Below are positions 14,134 to 23,374 of a stretch of 64,000 nucleotides of DNA, piece by piece. The stretch's first letter is position 1. Each line of letters starts with the position of its first letter. The translations under genes and the position numbers were made by a program. Below the pieces are notes generated by a model. The model was not told the origin of the DNA and ran no database searches. It saw only the letters and a program-made list of their open reading frames with translations. Source of the stretch: Rhizobium sp. 9140 (lineage in GTDB: Bacteria; Pseudomonadota; Alphaproteobacteria; Rhizobiales; Rhizobiaceae); NCBI RefSeq assembly GCF_900067135.1, contig NZ_FJUR01000001.1:2359501-2423500 (forward strand). The letters are read 5' to 3'.

Positions 14134-16959
14134 TTGACTGAGCAAACACCTCCCGGCGGCGGCAAGAACCCACCAGGCATTGAGCCCATTTCCATCATCG
14201 AGGAAATGCAGCGCTCCTACCTCGATTACGCGATGAGCGTCATTGTCAGCCGTGCGCTCCCCGACGTTCGCGACGGACTGAAGCCGGTGCACCGGCGGAT
14301 CCTGTTCGGCATGAGCGAACTCGGAATCGACTGGAACAAGAAATACGTCAAATGCGCCCGCGTGACCGGGGACGTGATGGGTAAGTATCACCCGCACGGC
14401 AACCTCGCGATCTATGACGCGCTGGCGCGTATGGCGCAGCCCTGGTCGCTCCGCCTGCCGCTGATTGACGGGCAGGGCAACTTCGGTTCCATCGACGGCG
14501 ACCCGCCGGCAGCCGAACGCTACACCGAGTGCCGCCTGCAGAAGTCGGCGCACGCGCTTCTCGACGACCTCGACAAGGAAACCGTCGATTTCCGCGACAA
14601 CTATGACGGCACGCTGTCCGAGCCTGTCGTGATGCCGGCGAAGTTTCCGAACCTGCTCGTCAACGGCGCCGGCGGCATCGCGGTCGGCATGGCGACGAAC
14701 ATTCCGCCGCACAACCTGTCCGAAGTCATCACGGGCTGCATCGCGCTGATCGAAGATCCCGCGCTCGAACTGCCGCAATTGATGGAGATCATTCCGGGTC
14801 CGGACTTCCCGACCGGCGCGATGATCATGGGCCGCTCGGGTATTCGTTCTGCCTACGAGACCGGCCGCGGATCGGTTATCATGCGGGGCAAGGCGCATAT
14901 CGAGCCGATGCGCAACGATCGCGAAATGATCATCGTGACCGAGGTTCCCTACCAGGTGAACAAGGCGACGATGATCGAGAAGATGGCCGAGCTGGTGCGC
15001 GACAAGCGTATCGAGGGCATCTCCGATCTGCGCGACGAGAGCGACCGGCAGGGTTACCGCGTCGTCATCGAGCTGAAGCGCGATGCCAATGCCGAGGTCA
15101 TCCTCAACCAGCTGTATCGCTATACCCCGCTGCAGACGTCTTTCGGCTGCAACATGGTGGCGCTGAACGGCGGCAAGCCGGAGCAGATGACGCTGCTCGA
15201 CATGCTGCGCGCCTTCGTCGCCTTCCGCGAGGAGGTCGTCAGCCGTCGCACCAAGTATCTGCTGCGAAAGGCGCGCGAACGCGCCCATGTGCTCGTCGGT
15301 CTCGCCATCGCGGTTGCCAATATCGATGAGATCATCAAGCTGATCCGCGAGGCCCCCGATCCGGCCACCGCTCGCGAACAGCTCATGACGCGCCGCTGGC
15401 CGGCCCATGACGTGGACTCACTCATCCGCCTGATCGACGATCCCCGCCACAAGATCAACGAGGACGGCACCTACAATCTTTCCGAGGAACAGGCCCGTGC
15501 CATCCTCGAGCTGCGTCTCGCCCGCCTCACGGCGCTGGGTCGTGACGAAATCGGCGACGAGCTGAACAAGATCGGTTCCGAAATCAGCGACTACCTCGAG
15601 ATCCTTGGCTCGCGCCTGCGAATCATGACGATCGTCAAGGACGAGCTGACGGCGATCCGCGAGGAATTCGGCACGCCGCGGCGTACCGAGATCGTCGAGG
15701 GCGGTCCCGATATGGACGATGAGGACCTGATTTCGCGCGAGGACATGGTCGTCACCGTGTCGCATCTCGGCTACATCAAGCGCGTACCGCTGACGACCTA
15801 CCGGGCGCAGCGCCGCGGCGGCAAGGGCCGCTCCGGCATGTCGACCCGCGATGAGGATTTCGTCACGCGCCTGTTCGTCGCCAATACGCACACGCCCGTT
15901 CTGTTCTTCTCCTCGCGCGGCATCGTGTACAAGGAAAAGGTCTGGCGTCTGCCGATCGGGACCCCCACATCGCGTGGCAAGGCGCTGATCAACATGCTGC
16001 CGCTCGAAGCGGGCGAACGCATTACCACGATCATGCCGCTGCCCGAGGACGAGGCAAGCTGGGCCAATCTCGACGTCATGTTCTCCACGACGCGCGGCAC
16101 GGTTCGCCGCAACAAGCTGTCGGACTTCATCCAGGTTAATCGCAACGGTAAGATCGCGATGAAGCTGGAGGAAGATGGCGACGAGATCCTGTCAGTGGAA
16201 ACCTGCACCGACCGCGACGACGTTCTCCTCACCACCGCGTTCGGCCAGTGCATTCGATTCCCAGTGGACGACGTCCGTGTATTTGCCGGACGCAATTCAA
16301 TCGGCGTCCGCGGCATTTCGCTCGGGAAGGACGATCGCATTATCTCCATGACCATCGTCAGCCATGTCGATGCCGAGCCTTGGGAACGCGCCGCCTATCT
16401 CAAACGCGCGTCCGTCGAACGGCGTCTCGTCGCTGGCGAAGTTGTTGCAGGCGAAGACGATGAGATCACGCTGGTCGGCGAAGAGGGGGCCGACGTCTTT
16501 GGCGAACTCTCGCAGGAGCGCTATGACGAACTAAAGGCACAGGAGCAATTCGTGCTGACGGTCTCGGAAAAGGGCTATGGGAAGCGGTCTTCGACCTACG
16601 ATTTCCGGACGTCTGGCCGTGGCGGCAAGGGCATCCGGGCCACCGATACGTCGAAGACCAACGAGATCGGCGTTCTCGTCGCTGCCTTCCCGGTGGAAGA
16701 TGCGGACCAGATCATGCTGGTGTCCGACGGCGGACAGCTGATCCGCGTTCCCGTCGGCGGCATCCGCCTCGCGAGCCGTGCGACGAAGGGCGTCACGATC
16801 TTCTCGACAGCAAAGGACGAAAAGGTCGTCTCCGTCGAGCGTATCAGTGAGCCTGAAGATGATGAGGCAGCCGTTGCGATCCTCGATGAGCAGCTTGTTC
16901 AGGAGGACACATCTGCAGCCCGTGAGACGACTGGGGATCCGGATCCGATGTCCGAATAA
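14134..16959 (+). CDS. gyrA: DNA gyrase subunit A
   Basis: The 941-residue subunit cuts and rejoins DNA for supercoiling. The catalytic Tyr is Y130 in [10 protein letters not shown] and the GyrA box QRRGGKG follows near residue 560. The start is TTG at 14134; no ATG gives the expected N-terminus and the ribosome site is weak. In the quinolone-binding stretch the sequence is [10 protein letters not shown]: the position equal to E. coli Ser83 is Leu91, and Asp82 is Asn90. Leu at this place is the classic quinolone-resistance change, whereas rhizobial GyrA usually has Ala. A terminator follows at 17006. The C-terminal tail is acidic. Confidence 0.97.
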   Translation: MTEQTPPGGGKNPPGIEPISIIEEMQRSYLDYAMSVIVSRALPDVRDGLKPVHRRILFGMSELGIDWNKKYVKCARVTGDVMGKYHPHGNLAIYDALARMAQPWSLRLPLIDGQGNFGSIDGDPPAAERYTECRLQKSAHALLDDLDKETVDFRDNYDGTLSEPVVMPAKFPNLLVNGAGGIAVGMATNIPPHNLSEVITGCIALIEDPALELPQLMEIIPGPDFPTGAMIMGRSGIRSAYETGRGSVIMRGKAHIEPMRNDREMIIVTEVPYQVNKATMIEKMAELVRDKRIEGISDLRDESDRQGYRVVIELKRDANAEVILNQLYRYTPLQTSFGCNMVALNGGKPEQMTLLDMLRAFVAFREEVVSRRTKYLLRKARERAHVLVGLAIAVANIDEIIKLIREAPDPATAREQLMTRRWPAHDVDSLIRLIDDPRHKINEDGTYNLSEEQARAILELRLARLTALGRDEIGDELNKIGSEISDYLEILGSRLRIMTIVKDELTAIREEFGTPRRTEIVEGGPDMDDEDLISREDMVVTVSHLGYIKRVPLTTYRAQRRGGKGRSGMSTRDEDFVTRLFVANTHTPVLFFSSRGIVYKEKVWRLPIGTPTSRGKALINMLPLEAGERITTIMPLPEDEASWANLDVMFSTTRGTVRRNKLSDFIQVNRNGKIAMKLEEDGDEILSVETCTDRDDVLLTTAFGQCIRFPVDDVRVFAGRNSIGVRGISLGKDDRIISMTIVSHVDAEPWERAAYLKRASVERRLVAGEVVAGEDDEITLVGEEGADVFGELSQERYDELKAQEQFVLTVSEKGYGKRSSTYDFRTSGRGGKGIRATDTSKTNEIGVLVAAFPVEDADQIMLVSDGGQLIRVPVGGIRLASRATKGVTIFSTAKDEKVVSVERISEPEDDEAAVAILDEQLVQEDTSAARETTGDPDPMSE

Positions 16960-17005
16960 TTTCGGCTGTGCAACAAACGCCGGAACTGTAAAAGCAAGAA
17001 TAGGA

Positions 17006-17040
17006 AAAGCCGGACGGGCAGGGGACCGTCCGGCTTTTTT
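17006..17040 (+). terminator. Rho-independent terminator of gyrA
   Basis: AAAGCCGGACGG (17006-17017) pairs with CCGTCCGGCTTT (17026-17037) and runs into a T tract, 47 bases after the gyrA stop. Confidence 0.92.
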
Positions 17041-17083
17041 GTATCCCGTAGCGCTGGAGGTCGCATTGGGATAAATGAGAATA

Positions 17084-17224
17084 TTAGATCGAAAAACCTT
17101 CACTGTGGCGGCGGGACGCTCGGATGGCCTCGCGGTCTCGCTTGAGCTGAAGAATGGTCTTCGTAAAGTCAAACAGGAACACGATACTAATCACTGCTGA
17201 CACGATCATCATGATAACGGCCAT
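17084..17224 (-). CDS. Tiny membrane protein (46 residues)
   Basis: From ATG 17224, with an AAGGAAAC ribosome site, the frame reads a hydrophobic helix (about residues 2-20, MAVIMMIVSAVISIVFLF) followed by a basic tail of KRDREAIRASRR type. It starts 11 bases after the stop of the other tiny membrane protein, so the two are an operon. It was found by direct reading because it is short. The EcfG-type promoter at 17408-17383 supports it being real. Function unknown. Confidence 0.55.
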   Translation of the reverse strand: MAVIMMIVSAVISIVFLFDFTKTILQLKRDREAIRASRRHSEGFSI

Positions 17225-17235
17225 GTCGCGTTTCC

Positions 17236-17367
17236 TTATCTGGTGACGACAAACCGGCGGGCAGGCTTTGGCTTCGAACCGACTTCCGAGCGAAGTGCAT
17301 GCACAGTCGCAAAGATCATTGTGAAAAACATCAGCATCGAAAACAGCATCAATCCCATGGCGGTCAT
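17236..17367 (-). CDS. Tiny membrane protein (43 residues), first gene of EcfG-promoter pair
   Basis: From ATG 17367, with AGAAAGG directly upstream, the frame reads MTAMGLMLFSMLMFFTMIF, a single Met- and Phe-rich membrane helix, and then a basic tail with KPKPARR. The predicted start of transcription from the GGAAC-N17-CGTT promoter is only about 10 bases upstream. Size and layout match the small membrane stress proteins of other bacteria, but I do not recognise the family. Confidence 0.58.
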   Translation of the reverse strand: MTAMGLMLFSMLMFFTMIFATVHALRSEVGSKPKPARRFVVTR

Positions 17368-17382
17368 CCTTTCTGCACCTTC

Positions 17383-17408
17383 AACGAGGCATCACGGAAA
17401 AAAGTTCC
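17383..17408 (-). promoter_or_regulatory. EcfG-type general stress promoter of the tiny membrane protein pair
   Basis: Minus strand GGAAC (17408-17404), 17 bases, CGTT (17386-17383), a full consensus match. It points at the 43-residue gene, leaving a very short leader. Confidence 0.78.
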
Positions 17409-17538
17409 AGAGACCTTGTGAGACTATTCTTGTGTGTACTGTCTTCAAGCGAGCGGAATGGCTTCCGGGGAACAGGCAGAGCATCTTGCGCCGCCCTGCC
17501 GGGCGTGACAGAAGACTGCCCAAACGGAACACGGTGCG

Positions 17539-18036
17539 ATGACGACAGCTTTCTACCCCGGCTCCTTCGATCCGATCACGAACGGACATCTCGATATCCT
17601 CGCCCAGTCGCTGAACGTGGCGCAGAGCCTGATCGTCGCTATCGGCGTTCATCCCGGCAAGACGCCGCTCTTCTCCTTCGACGAGCGCGCCACGCTGATC
17701 CGCCACGCGATTGGTGAGGCGATGCCCGAGCGGAGCGCCGATGTCTCGGTGGTGTCCTTCGACGATCTCGTCGTTAACGCTGCCCGACGTCACGGAGCTT
17801 CGGTGCTCATTCGCGGGCTGCGCGACGGCACGGATCTGGACTATGAGATGCAGATGGCCGGTATGAACCGCGAAATGGCGCCCGACATCCAGACCCTTTT
17901 CATTCCCGCCGCAACGGCTTCGCGGCCGATAACGGCCACATTGGTCCGTCAGATCGCCGCTATGGGCGGCGATGTCGGCCCGTTCGTGCCGAAGGTGGTG
18001 GTTCAGGCGCTTGGCATTCGCAAGGCGCAGCGCTGA
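17539..18036 (+). CDS. coaD: Phosphopantetheine adenylyltransferase
   Basis: The 165-residue enzyme makes dephospho-CoA from 4'-phosphopantetheine and ATP, the fourth step of CoA synthesis. The nucleotide-binding motif [13 protein letters not shown] is at residues 5-17 and the [13 protein letters not shown] motif follows near 89. The C-terminal ISSTLVR-type element is present as ITATLVRQI. It begins the run coaD - cyclophilin - cyclophilin - queA - tgt, all on the plus strand. Confidence 0.96.
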   Translation: MTTAFYPGSFDPITNGHLDILAQSLNVAQSLIVAIGVHPGKTPLFSFDERATLIRHAIGEAMPERSADVSVVSFDDLVVNAARRHGASVLIRGLRDGTDLDYEMQMAGMNREMAPDIQTLFIPAATASRPITATLVRQIAAMGGDVGPFVPKVVVQALGIRKAQR

Positions 18037-18103
18037 CATCGGCACTTCGGGCGCTATATCGATACGGCCACATGCAAATCCGCAGACGAAACACGGAGCC
18101 ATC

Positions 18104-18670
18104 ATGACATTCTTCAAGCTTGCCCTAGCAGGCGCAGTATCCTTGGCGGTGCTCACCGGCGCAGCCATCGCCCAGGCCAAGGACCTTCTGACGATCACGC
18201 TGAAAAGCGGCCCCGTCGTCATCGAGCTGCTTCCCGAGATCGCGCCGAAGCATGTCGCGCGGATCAAGGAACTGGCCGCAGAGGGCGCCTATGACAACGT
18301 CGCTTTCCACCGCGTCATCCCCGGCTTCATGGCCCAGACGGGCGACGTTCAATACGGCAACCTCGAAAAGAACTTCGAGGCCGGTCGTGCCGGCATGGGC
18401 GGCTCTTCGAAGGCTGATCTGCCTGCCGAGTTCTCCAAGACCCCGTTCAAGCGCGGAACCGTCGGCATGGCCCGTTCGCAGAGCCCCGACTCCGCAAATT
18501 CGCAATTCTTCATCATGTTCGACGAAGGCTCGTTCCTCAACGGCCAGTACACCGTCGTGGGCGAGGTCGTGTCCGGCATGGAGAATGTCGACAAGATCAA
18601 GAAAGGCGAGGGCGACAGCGGCTCCGTCACCAATCCCGACCGCATGATCAGCGTCAAGGTCGGCAAGTAA
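18104..18670 (+). CDS. Exported cyclophilin-type peptidyl-prolyl isomerase
   Basis: The 188-residue protein starts with a signal peptide (about 23 residues, ending AAIAQA), so it acts in the periplasm. The cyclophilin core shows FHRVIPGFMAQTGD and NSQFFIMF. I chose ATG 18104 with CGGAG upstream; the longer frame overlaps coaD and is not supported. It is 27 bases ahead of a second, cytoplasmic cyclophilin that is about 60% alike by eye, so the pair arose by tandem duplication. Confidence 0.93.
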   Translation: MTFFKLALAGAVSLAVLTGAAIAQAKDLLTITLKSGPVVIELLPEIAPKHVARIKELAAEGAYDNVAFHRVIPGFMAQTGDVQYGNLEKNFEAGRAGMGGSSKADLPAEFSKTPFKRGTVGMARSQSPDSANSQFFIMFDEGSFLNGQYTVVGEVVSGMENVDKIKKGEGDSGSVTNPDRMISVKVGK

Positions 18671-18697
18671 CACCCCAATTCTTTGAAGGAGAAGAGC

Positions 18698-19207
18698 ATG
18701 GCCGAGATCAAGGATCCGGAAAACACGATCATCATGGAAACGACCAAGGGTCAGGTCGTGATCGAACTGAAGCCCGATCTGGCACCGGGCCACGTCGCCC
18801 GCATCAAGGAACTGGTCGCCGAAGGCGCCTATGACGGCGTTGTGTTCCACCGCGTCATCGACGACTTCATGGCGCAGACCGGCGACGTGCAGTTCGGCAA
18901 GCAGGGTGGCAAGGACTTCAACCCGGCCCGTGCCGGGATGGGTGGCTCGTCCAAGCCCGACCTTAAGGCTGAATTTTCGGCCACCAGCCATGTGCGTGGC
19001 ACCTGCTCCATGGCACGCAGCCAGATGCCGAACTCGGCCAACTCGCAGTTCTTCATCTGCTTCACCGACAGCCCGTGGCTGAACAAGCAGTACACGGTCT
19101 GGGGTCAGGTCGTTGAAGGCATGGAAAACATCGACAACATCAAGCGCGGCGAGCCGGTGAAGGATCCCGACAGCATCGTTTCGATGAAGATTGCCGCCAA
19201 CGCCTGA
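18698..19207 (+). CDS. ppiB: Cytoplasmic cyclophilin-type peptidyl-prolyl isomerase
   Basis: The 169-residue protein has no signal peptide and carries the active-site run FHRVIDDFMAQTGDVQFG and NSQFFICF. It speeds cis-trans change at proline bonds. A strong AAGGAGAAG ribosome site marks ATG 18698. It is the cytoplasmic partner of the exported copy just upstream and is followed by a terminator. Confidence 0.94.
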   Translation: MAEIKDPENTIIMETTKGQVVIELKPDLAPGHVARIKELVAEGAYDGVVFHRVIDDFMAQTGDVQFGKQGGKDFNPARAGMGGSSKPDLKAEFSATSHVRGTCSMARSQMPNSANSQFFICFTDSPWLNKQYTVWGQVVEGMENIDNIKRGEPVKDPDSIVSMKIAANA

Positions 19208-19220
19208 TTCAGGCTATGGC

Positions 19221-19265
19221 AAGGCCCGCCCGATCGCCGTTCAGGCCCTCGGGCGGGCCTTGTCC
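19221..19265 (+). terminator. Terminator after the cyclophilin pair
   Basis: AAGGCCCGCCCGA (19221-19233) pairs with TCGGGCGGGCCTT (19249-19261), a 13-bp stem followed by a weak T-rich tail. Confidence 0.8.
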
Positions 19266-19285
19266 GTTTTGAGAAATGCTCGTTC

Positions 19286-20365
19286 ATGCGCGTCGATCTC
19301 TTCGACTTCGATCTCCCCGACGACAACATCGCCCTCCGGCCCGCCAGCCCGCGCGACAGCGCCCGTATGCTCGTCATCCGTCCGGAAGGCCCGCTCGAAC
19401 ACCGCAGCGTCATCGATCTTCCGTCTCTGCTGCAGCCGGGCGATGCGCTTGTCTTTAACGACACCAAGGTGATTCCCGCGCAACTCGAAGGCGTTCGTCT
19501 AAGAGAAGGCGCGACCGAACAAGCCGTCTCGACCACGCTCCACATGCGCATCGCACCCGACCGGTGGAAGGCCTTTGCGCGGCCGGGCAAGCGCATCAAG
19601 CCCGGCGACCGCATCCGTTTCGGCCACGGCGGCGACGCCTGCCTCCTCGGCACGCTGGATGCGACCGTGGAGGCGAAGACGGAAGGCGGCGAGGTCACGC
19701 TCGCCTTCGACCTCTCGGGACCCGCGCTCGATGCGGCCATTGCCACCGTCGGCCACATTCCTCTGCCGCCCTACATCGCTTCCAAGCGACCGGAGGACGC
19801 GCAGGACCGGCAGGATTACCAGACAATGTACGCGCGGGAGGAGGGTGCGGTCGCCGCGCCCACCGCCGGGCTGCATTTCACAGACCGTCTCTTCGCCGCA
19901 CTGGATGCCTGCGGCGTCGAACGGCATTTCGTGACGCTGCATGTCGGGGCCGGTACGTTCCTGCCTGTGAAGGCGGATGATACCAGCGACCACAAGATGC
20001 ACCAGGAGATCGGTCACGTCTCGGCGGAGGTTGCCGAGCGGCTGAACGCCGTGCGGGCGAGGGGCGGCCGCATCGTCTGCGTCGGCACCACCTCGCTGCG
20101 CCTGATCGAGAGTGCAGCGACGGACGACGGGCGCATCGAGCCTTGGTCGGGACCGACCGGAATCTTCATAACGCCCGGCTACCGGTTCCGCGCCGTTGAT
20201 ATTCTGATGACCAATTTCCATCTGCCGAAATCGACGCTGTTCATGCTCGTCTCCGCCTTCTCGGGCCTCGACACCATGCGCGACGCCTATGCCAACGCCA
20301 TTGCGGACGGCTATCGCTTCTATTCCTACGGTGATGCCAGCCTGCTTTTCCGGAACGAACCATGA
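19286..20365 (+). CDS. queA: S-adenosylmethionine:tRNA ribosyltransferase-isomerase
   Basis: The 359-residue enzyme transfers and rearranges the ribosyl group of SAM onto 7-aminomethyl-7-deazaguanine in tRNA, the next-to-last step of queuosine synthesis. Family landmarks are [22 protein letters not shown] at the start region, the GLHFT element, and [13 protein letters not shown]. Its stop overlaps the tgt start (ATGA), so the two queuosine genes are co-translated. Confidence 0.96.
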   Translation: MRVDLFDFDLPDDNIALRPASPRDSARMLVIRPEGPLEHRSVIDLPSLLQPGDALVFNDTKVIPAQLEGVRLREGATEQAVSTTLHMRIAPDRWKAFARPGKRIKPGDRIRFGHGGDACLLGTLDATVEAKTEGGEVTLAFDLSGPALDAAIATVGHIPLPPYIASKRPEDAQDRQDYQTMYAREEGAVAAPTAGLHFTDRLFAALDACGVERHFVTLHVGAGTFLPVKADDTSDHKMHQEIGHVSAEVAERLNAVRARGGRIVCVGTTSLRLIESAATDDGRIEPWSGPTGIFITPGYRFRAVDILMTNFHLPKSTLFMLVSAFSGLDTMRDAYANAIADGYRFYSYGDASLLFRNEP

Positions 20366-21492
20366 CAGAGACTTTCCAGTTCAATCTGACCGCCACCGAT
20401 GGCAACGCGCGGCACGGTGCGGTTTCCATGCCGCGCGGCACCGTCCGCACGCCGGCCTTCATGCCCGTGGGAACGGTCGGCACGGTGAAGGCGATGTATC
20501 TCGACCAAGTCAAGGAACTTGGCGCCGATATCATCCTCGGCAACACCTACCACTTGATGCTGCGCCCCGGCCCGGAACGCGTCGCGCGCCTCGGCGGCCT
20601 TCACGACCTCATCCGCTGGCAGGGGCCGATCCTCACCGATAGCGGCGGCTTCCAGGTCATGTCGCTCTCCGGCCTACGCAAGCTCGACGAGCAAGGTGTG
20701 ACCTTCAAGAGCCACGTCGATGGCGCCCTGCACCACATGTCGCCGGAGCGTTCCATCGAGATTCAGGGCCTGCTCGACAGCGACATCCAGATGCAGCTCG
20801 ACGAGTGCATTCGCCTGCCGGCCGAGCCGCGCGAAATCGAGCGTGCGATGGAGATGTCGCTGCGCTGGGCCGAGCGCTGCAAGACGGCGTTCGGCGACCA
20901 GCCGGGCAAGGCGATGTTCGGCATCGTGCAGGGTGGCGACAACCCCGCGCTTCGTGTCAAATCCGCCCAGGCGCTGGCGGGCCTCAATCTCAAGGGCTAC
21001 GCGGTCGGCGGCCTTGCCGTTGGCGAGCCGCAGGCAGTGATGCTTGACATGTTGGACACGACCTGCCCTGAACTGCCTTTCGAAAAGCCGCGCTACCTGA
21101 TGGGCGTGGGAACGCCGGACGACATCTTGAGATCGGTCGCCCGCGGTATCGACATGTTCGACTGCGTCATGCCGACCCGCTCCGGCCGCCACGGCCTCGC
21201 CTTCACCCGCCGGGGACGCGTCAACCTGCGCAACGCCCGTCACGCCGAGGACGTGCGCCCGCTGGACGAACAATCCACGTGTCCCGCGGCACGCGACTAT
21301 TCCCGCGCCTATCTCCACCATCTCGTTCGATCAAACGAGTCGCTCGGCGGCATGCTTCTGACGTGGAACAACCTCTCCTACTACCAGGATCTCATGGCGG
21401 GTATCCGCAAGGCGATCGAGGACGGTCGCTACGCCGACTTCATGGCGGAGACGCAGGAAGAATGGGCGAGGGGTGACCTCGCTCCGGTTTGA
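20362..21492 (+). CDS. tgt: Queuine tRNA-ribosyltransferase
   Basis: The 376-residue enzyme swaps guanine 34 of GUN tRNAs for preQ1. Visible are [16 protein letters not shown], the catalytic-site stretch [18 protein letters not shown], and [12 protein letters not shown] with the second active Asp. The zinc-binding Cys/His near the end is less clear by eye: CP(A)[12 protein letters not shown] contains one Cys and the His pair. Same operon as queA. Confidence 0.95.
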   Translation: MTETFQFNLTATDGNARHGAVSMPRGTVRTPAFMPVGTVGTVKAMYLDQVKELGADIILGNTYHLMLRPGPERVARLGGLHDLIRWQGPILTDSGGFQVMSLSGLRKLDEQGVTFKSHVDGALHHMSPERSIEIQGLLDSDIQMQLDECIRLPAEPREIERAMEMSLRWAERCKTAFGDQPGKAMFGIVQGGDNPALRVKSAQALAGLNLKGYAVGGLAVGEPQAVMLDMLDTTCPELPFEKPRYLMGVGTPDDILRSVARGIDMFDCVMPTRSGRHGLAFTRRGRVNLRNARHAEDVRPLDEQSTCPAARDYSRAYLHHLVRSNESLGGMLLTWNNLSYYQDLMAGIRKAIEDGRYADFMAETQEEWARGDLAPV

Positions 21493-21589
21493 GCAAGGTT
21501 CTCCAACGCAATGAGATCTGACCGCGTGTCGCAGAGCGGTTAGACTGTCGCGTGAACCGCTTGGCGGTCGCCTCCGGTTTCTCAAAGAT

Positions 21590-22780
21590 CTACGCAGCCT
21601 TGGCGCGGATGATCACGCGATCGAGACTGCCTTCCCCGACAGCCTCGAGCTTCACCGAATAGAGAGAATCGCGACGCGTCGGGAAGCTGAATGTGGCGGT
21701 TTGCGCTGTCACGTTCCCTTTTGCATGCGTCTCCCACGTATAGACCGAGGTGACGGGTCTGCGCTTGACAACCCATTTGTACTTTGCTGGCGCCCCTTGC
21801 GGGACGATCACGTCGAACTCGGCTTGGCCATCGGTGAAAACCTGGGGTTGAACCTTGAGCGTTCGCCCCGTGATCGTGGTCTCAAGATATTGCGGGCGAG
21901 CCCAGGTTTCGCGAATGAGGTGGTTGGCCTGATCCGTCAAGCGTGCACGCGATCGCTCGAGGCCCTCGACGCGGGGCCGAACCTTTGCGCTCTCGGGAGC
22001 CTTTGTCAGCACCATCACATTGGCCGTCAGCGTCACGCCGCGGCGGAAGGACACGATCGGCTTGGAGATCTGGTTGCCGGCGGCGAAGCCATAGCTCTGG
22101 TAACGCTCGGGGTGAGGGCGGTTGAACAGGTGGTCCTGGACGTAGCAATCGAACACGGGTTCGGCATGCAGCGGCGAGGCGTGGATCAGATCGACCAGAT
22201 GGTTGGGGTCGAAATAATAGTTGTGGGGGATGCGCTCGGTGACGCCGCCGAATGTGACGGCCGTCGTGAAGGCATAGACGCCGCCGGGTTTCAGAACGCG
22301 ATCGACCTCCCGGAAATGCTGCAGGAAATCCTCGTCATGCCCGATATGTTCGAACGACCCCGTCGACCAGCAGAAATCGAAACTCTCGTCAGCAAATTTG
22401 AGATCCCGCATGTCCATGGCCATAGCATCGACCTTGTCGAAATCGACGGGCCAAGGCGCCTTCTTGCGGATAAGGTCGCGCGGGCTCTCGGTGCGAACGC
22501 CGATCCAACCGGAATCGGGCAGATAGAGATCGGTAACGACCGTCTTGGCGACGCGCGGAACGATCGCATAGATCAGCTTTTCCGTTCCGGCACCCATCGC
22601 GAGCCCGTGCGCGCTGCCCTGCAGCTTGCCCTTGGCCGCAAGAGCCCGGAAGATCATGGCGAATTCCCACGCCCGGCGCGAGCCGAACGGCACGGACCGA
22701 AGATCGCGCCGAATGATGGCGTCGATCTCCGGCTCGAAGAAGTCGTGGATATCGCACACCTTTTGCAAAGACAGTGGCAT
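21590..22780 (-). CDS. Class I SAM-dependent methyltransferase with C-terminal beta-type extension
   Basis: The 396-residue protein has a Methyltransf_11-like core: LAMGAGTEKLIYAI near 60-73 as a variant SAM loop, MDMRDLKFADESFDFCWSTG near 122-141, and EVDRVLKPGGVYAF near 158-171. The last 130 residues are rich in Thr and Val and look like a separate beta-sheet domain. It resembles methyltransferases of surface glycan clusters, but no such cluster surrounds it. The substrate is unknown. It stands alone, next to the disrupted DUF4864 gene. Confidence 0.75.
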   Translation of the reverse strand: MPLSLQKVCDIHDFFEPEIDAIIRRDLRSVPFGSRRAWEFAMIFRALAAKGKLQGSAHGLAMGAGTEKLIYAIVPRVAKTVVTDLYLPDSGWIGVRTESPRDLIRKKAPWPVDFDKVDAMAMDMRDLKFADESFDFCWSTGSFEHIGHDEDFLQHFREVDRVLKPGGVYAFTTAVTFGGVTERIPHNYYFDPNHLVDLIHASPLHAEPVFDCYVQDHLFNRPHPERYQSYGFAAGNQISKPIVSFRRGVTLTANVMVLTKAPESAKVRPRVEGLERSRARLTDQANHLIRETWARPQYLETTITGRTLKVQPQVFTDGQAEFDVIVPQGAPAKYKWVVKRRPVTSVYTWETHAKGNVTAQTATFSFPTRRDSLYSVKLEAVGEGSLDRVIIRAKAA

Positions 22781-22846
22781 CGTTGGTCCCCTTTGGAAAG
22801 CGAACCTAGCGAATGCACGCGCTGGTGGTCAATGCCTTCACGACTC

Positions 22847-23252
22847 TTAGATTTGCGGACCCGGCGCCTGTTGCAGCATCTGTACGCCATTGATCTTGTA
22901 TGTCCCGTCGGGCTGCAGCGTCAGGGAGTAAAGCGCGGTCCAGTCCTTGCCATCCGGCCCGGAGATCAGGACTTCCTGCACGACCGTCGAGCCATCGACC
23001 TTGCTCCGGCCAAAGGCGAAATTTCCGGGCCGGTACACAGGCCCATATCCGCGCTTCACCATCTCGAAAAACAGGTCTTGGCTCGGAAACAGCCCTTTGA
23101 TCTGAGGCGACGCAAACGAATACGCCGCCGTCGCATCGTCATTCAGAAACGCCTCGATCTGCTGCCCGATAATGGACCGCGCGGTGTCCACCGGTTCGAC
23201 GGCATGTCCCGGTGACGACAGCGCCAAGGCCATCACGAATCCAACGCCCAAC
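22847..23252 (-). pseudogene. DUF4864 exported protein, interrupted by IS21-family element
   Basis: The frame encodes a periplasmic DUF4864 protein: VEPVDTARSIIGQQIEAFLNDD, then AYSFASPQIKGLF and GPDGKDWTALYSLTLQPDG. Its first residues are missing: the signal peptide is cut after LGVGFVMALALSSPGHA by IS DNA at 23253. Removing the IS and one CCCAAC copy joins it in frame to 25765-25790, giving a normal signal peptide. A hybrid frame continues into the IS as far as a TTG at 23344, but it has no ribosome site and no usable signal, so the gene is probably dead. Confidence 0.85.
23247..23252. repeat. Target site duplication, left copy (CCCAAC)
   Basis: CCCAAC here matches CCCAAC at 25759-25764 on the other side of the IS. 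The length is within the 4-8 bp range known for IS21-family elements. Confidence 0.85.
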
Positions 23253-23374
23253 TGAGAGCGGCGGTGCAAAATTAGACCACGGTAGCGGCGGGATTGTCCC
23301 GCTTCGGGCGGCGTAAAAGTCGGCCACCTATTTCTCTTCTGCAATGAGCGCAGGAGGGCCTGGGGATCTATACC

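Noticed and set aside
22847-23344. Intact 165-residue DUF4864 protein starting inside the IS
   Set aside because: The only start is a TTG without ribosome site, and the IS-derived leader destroys the signal peptide.
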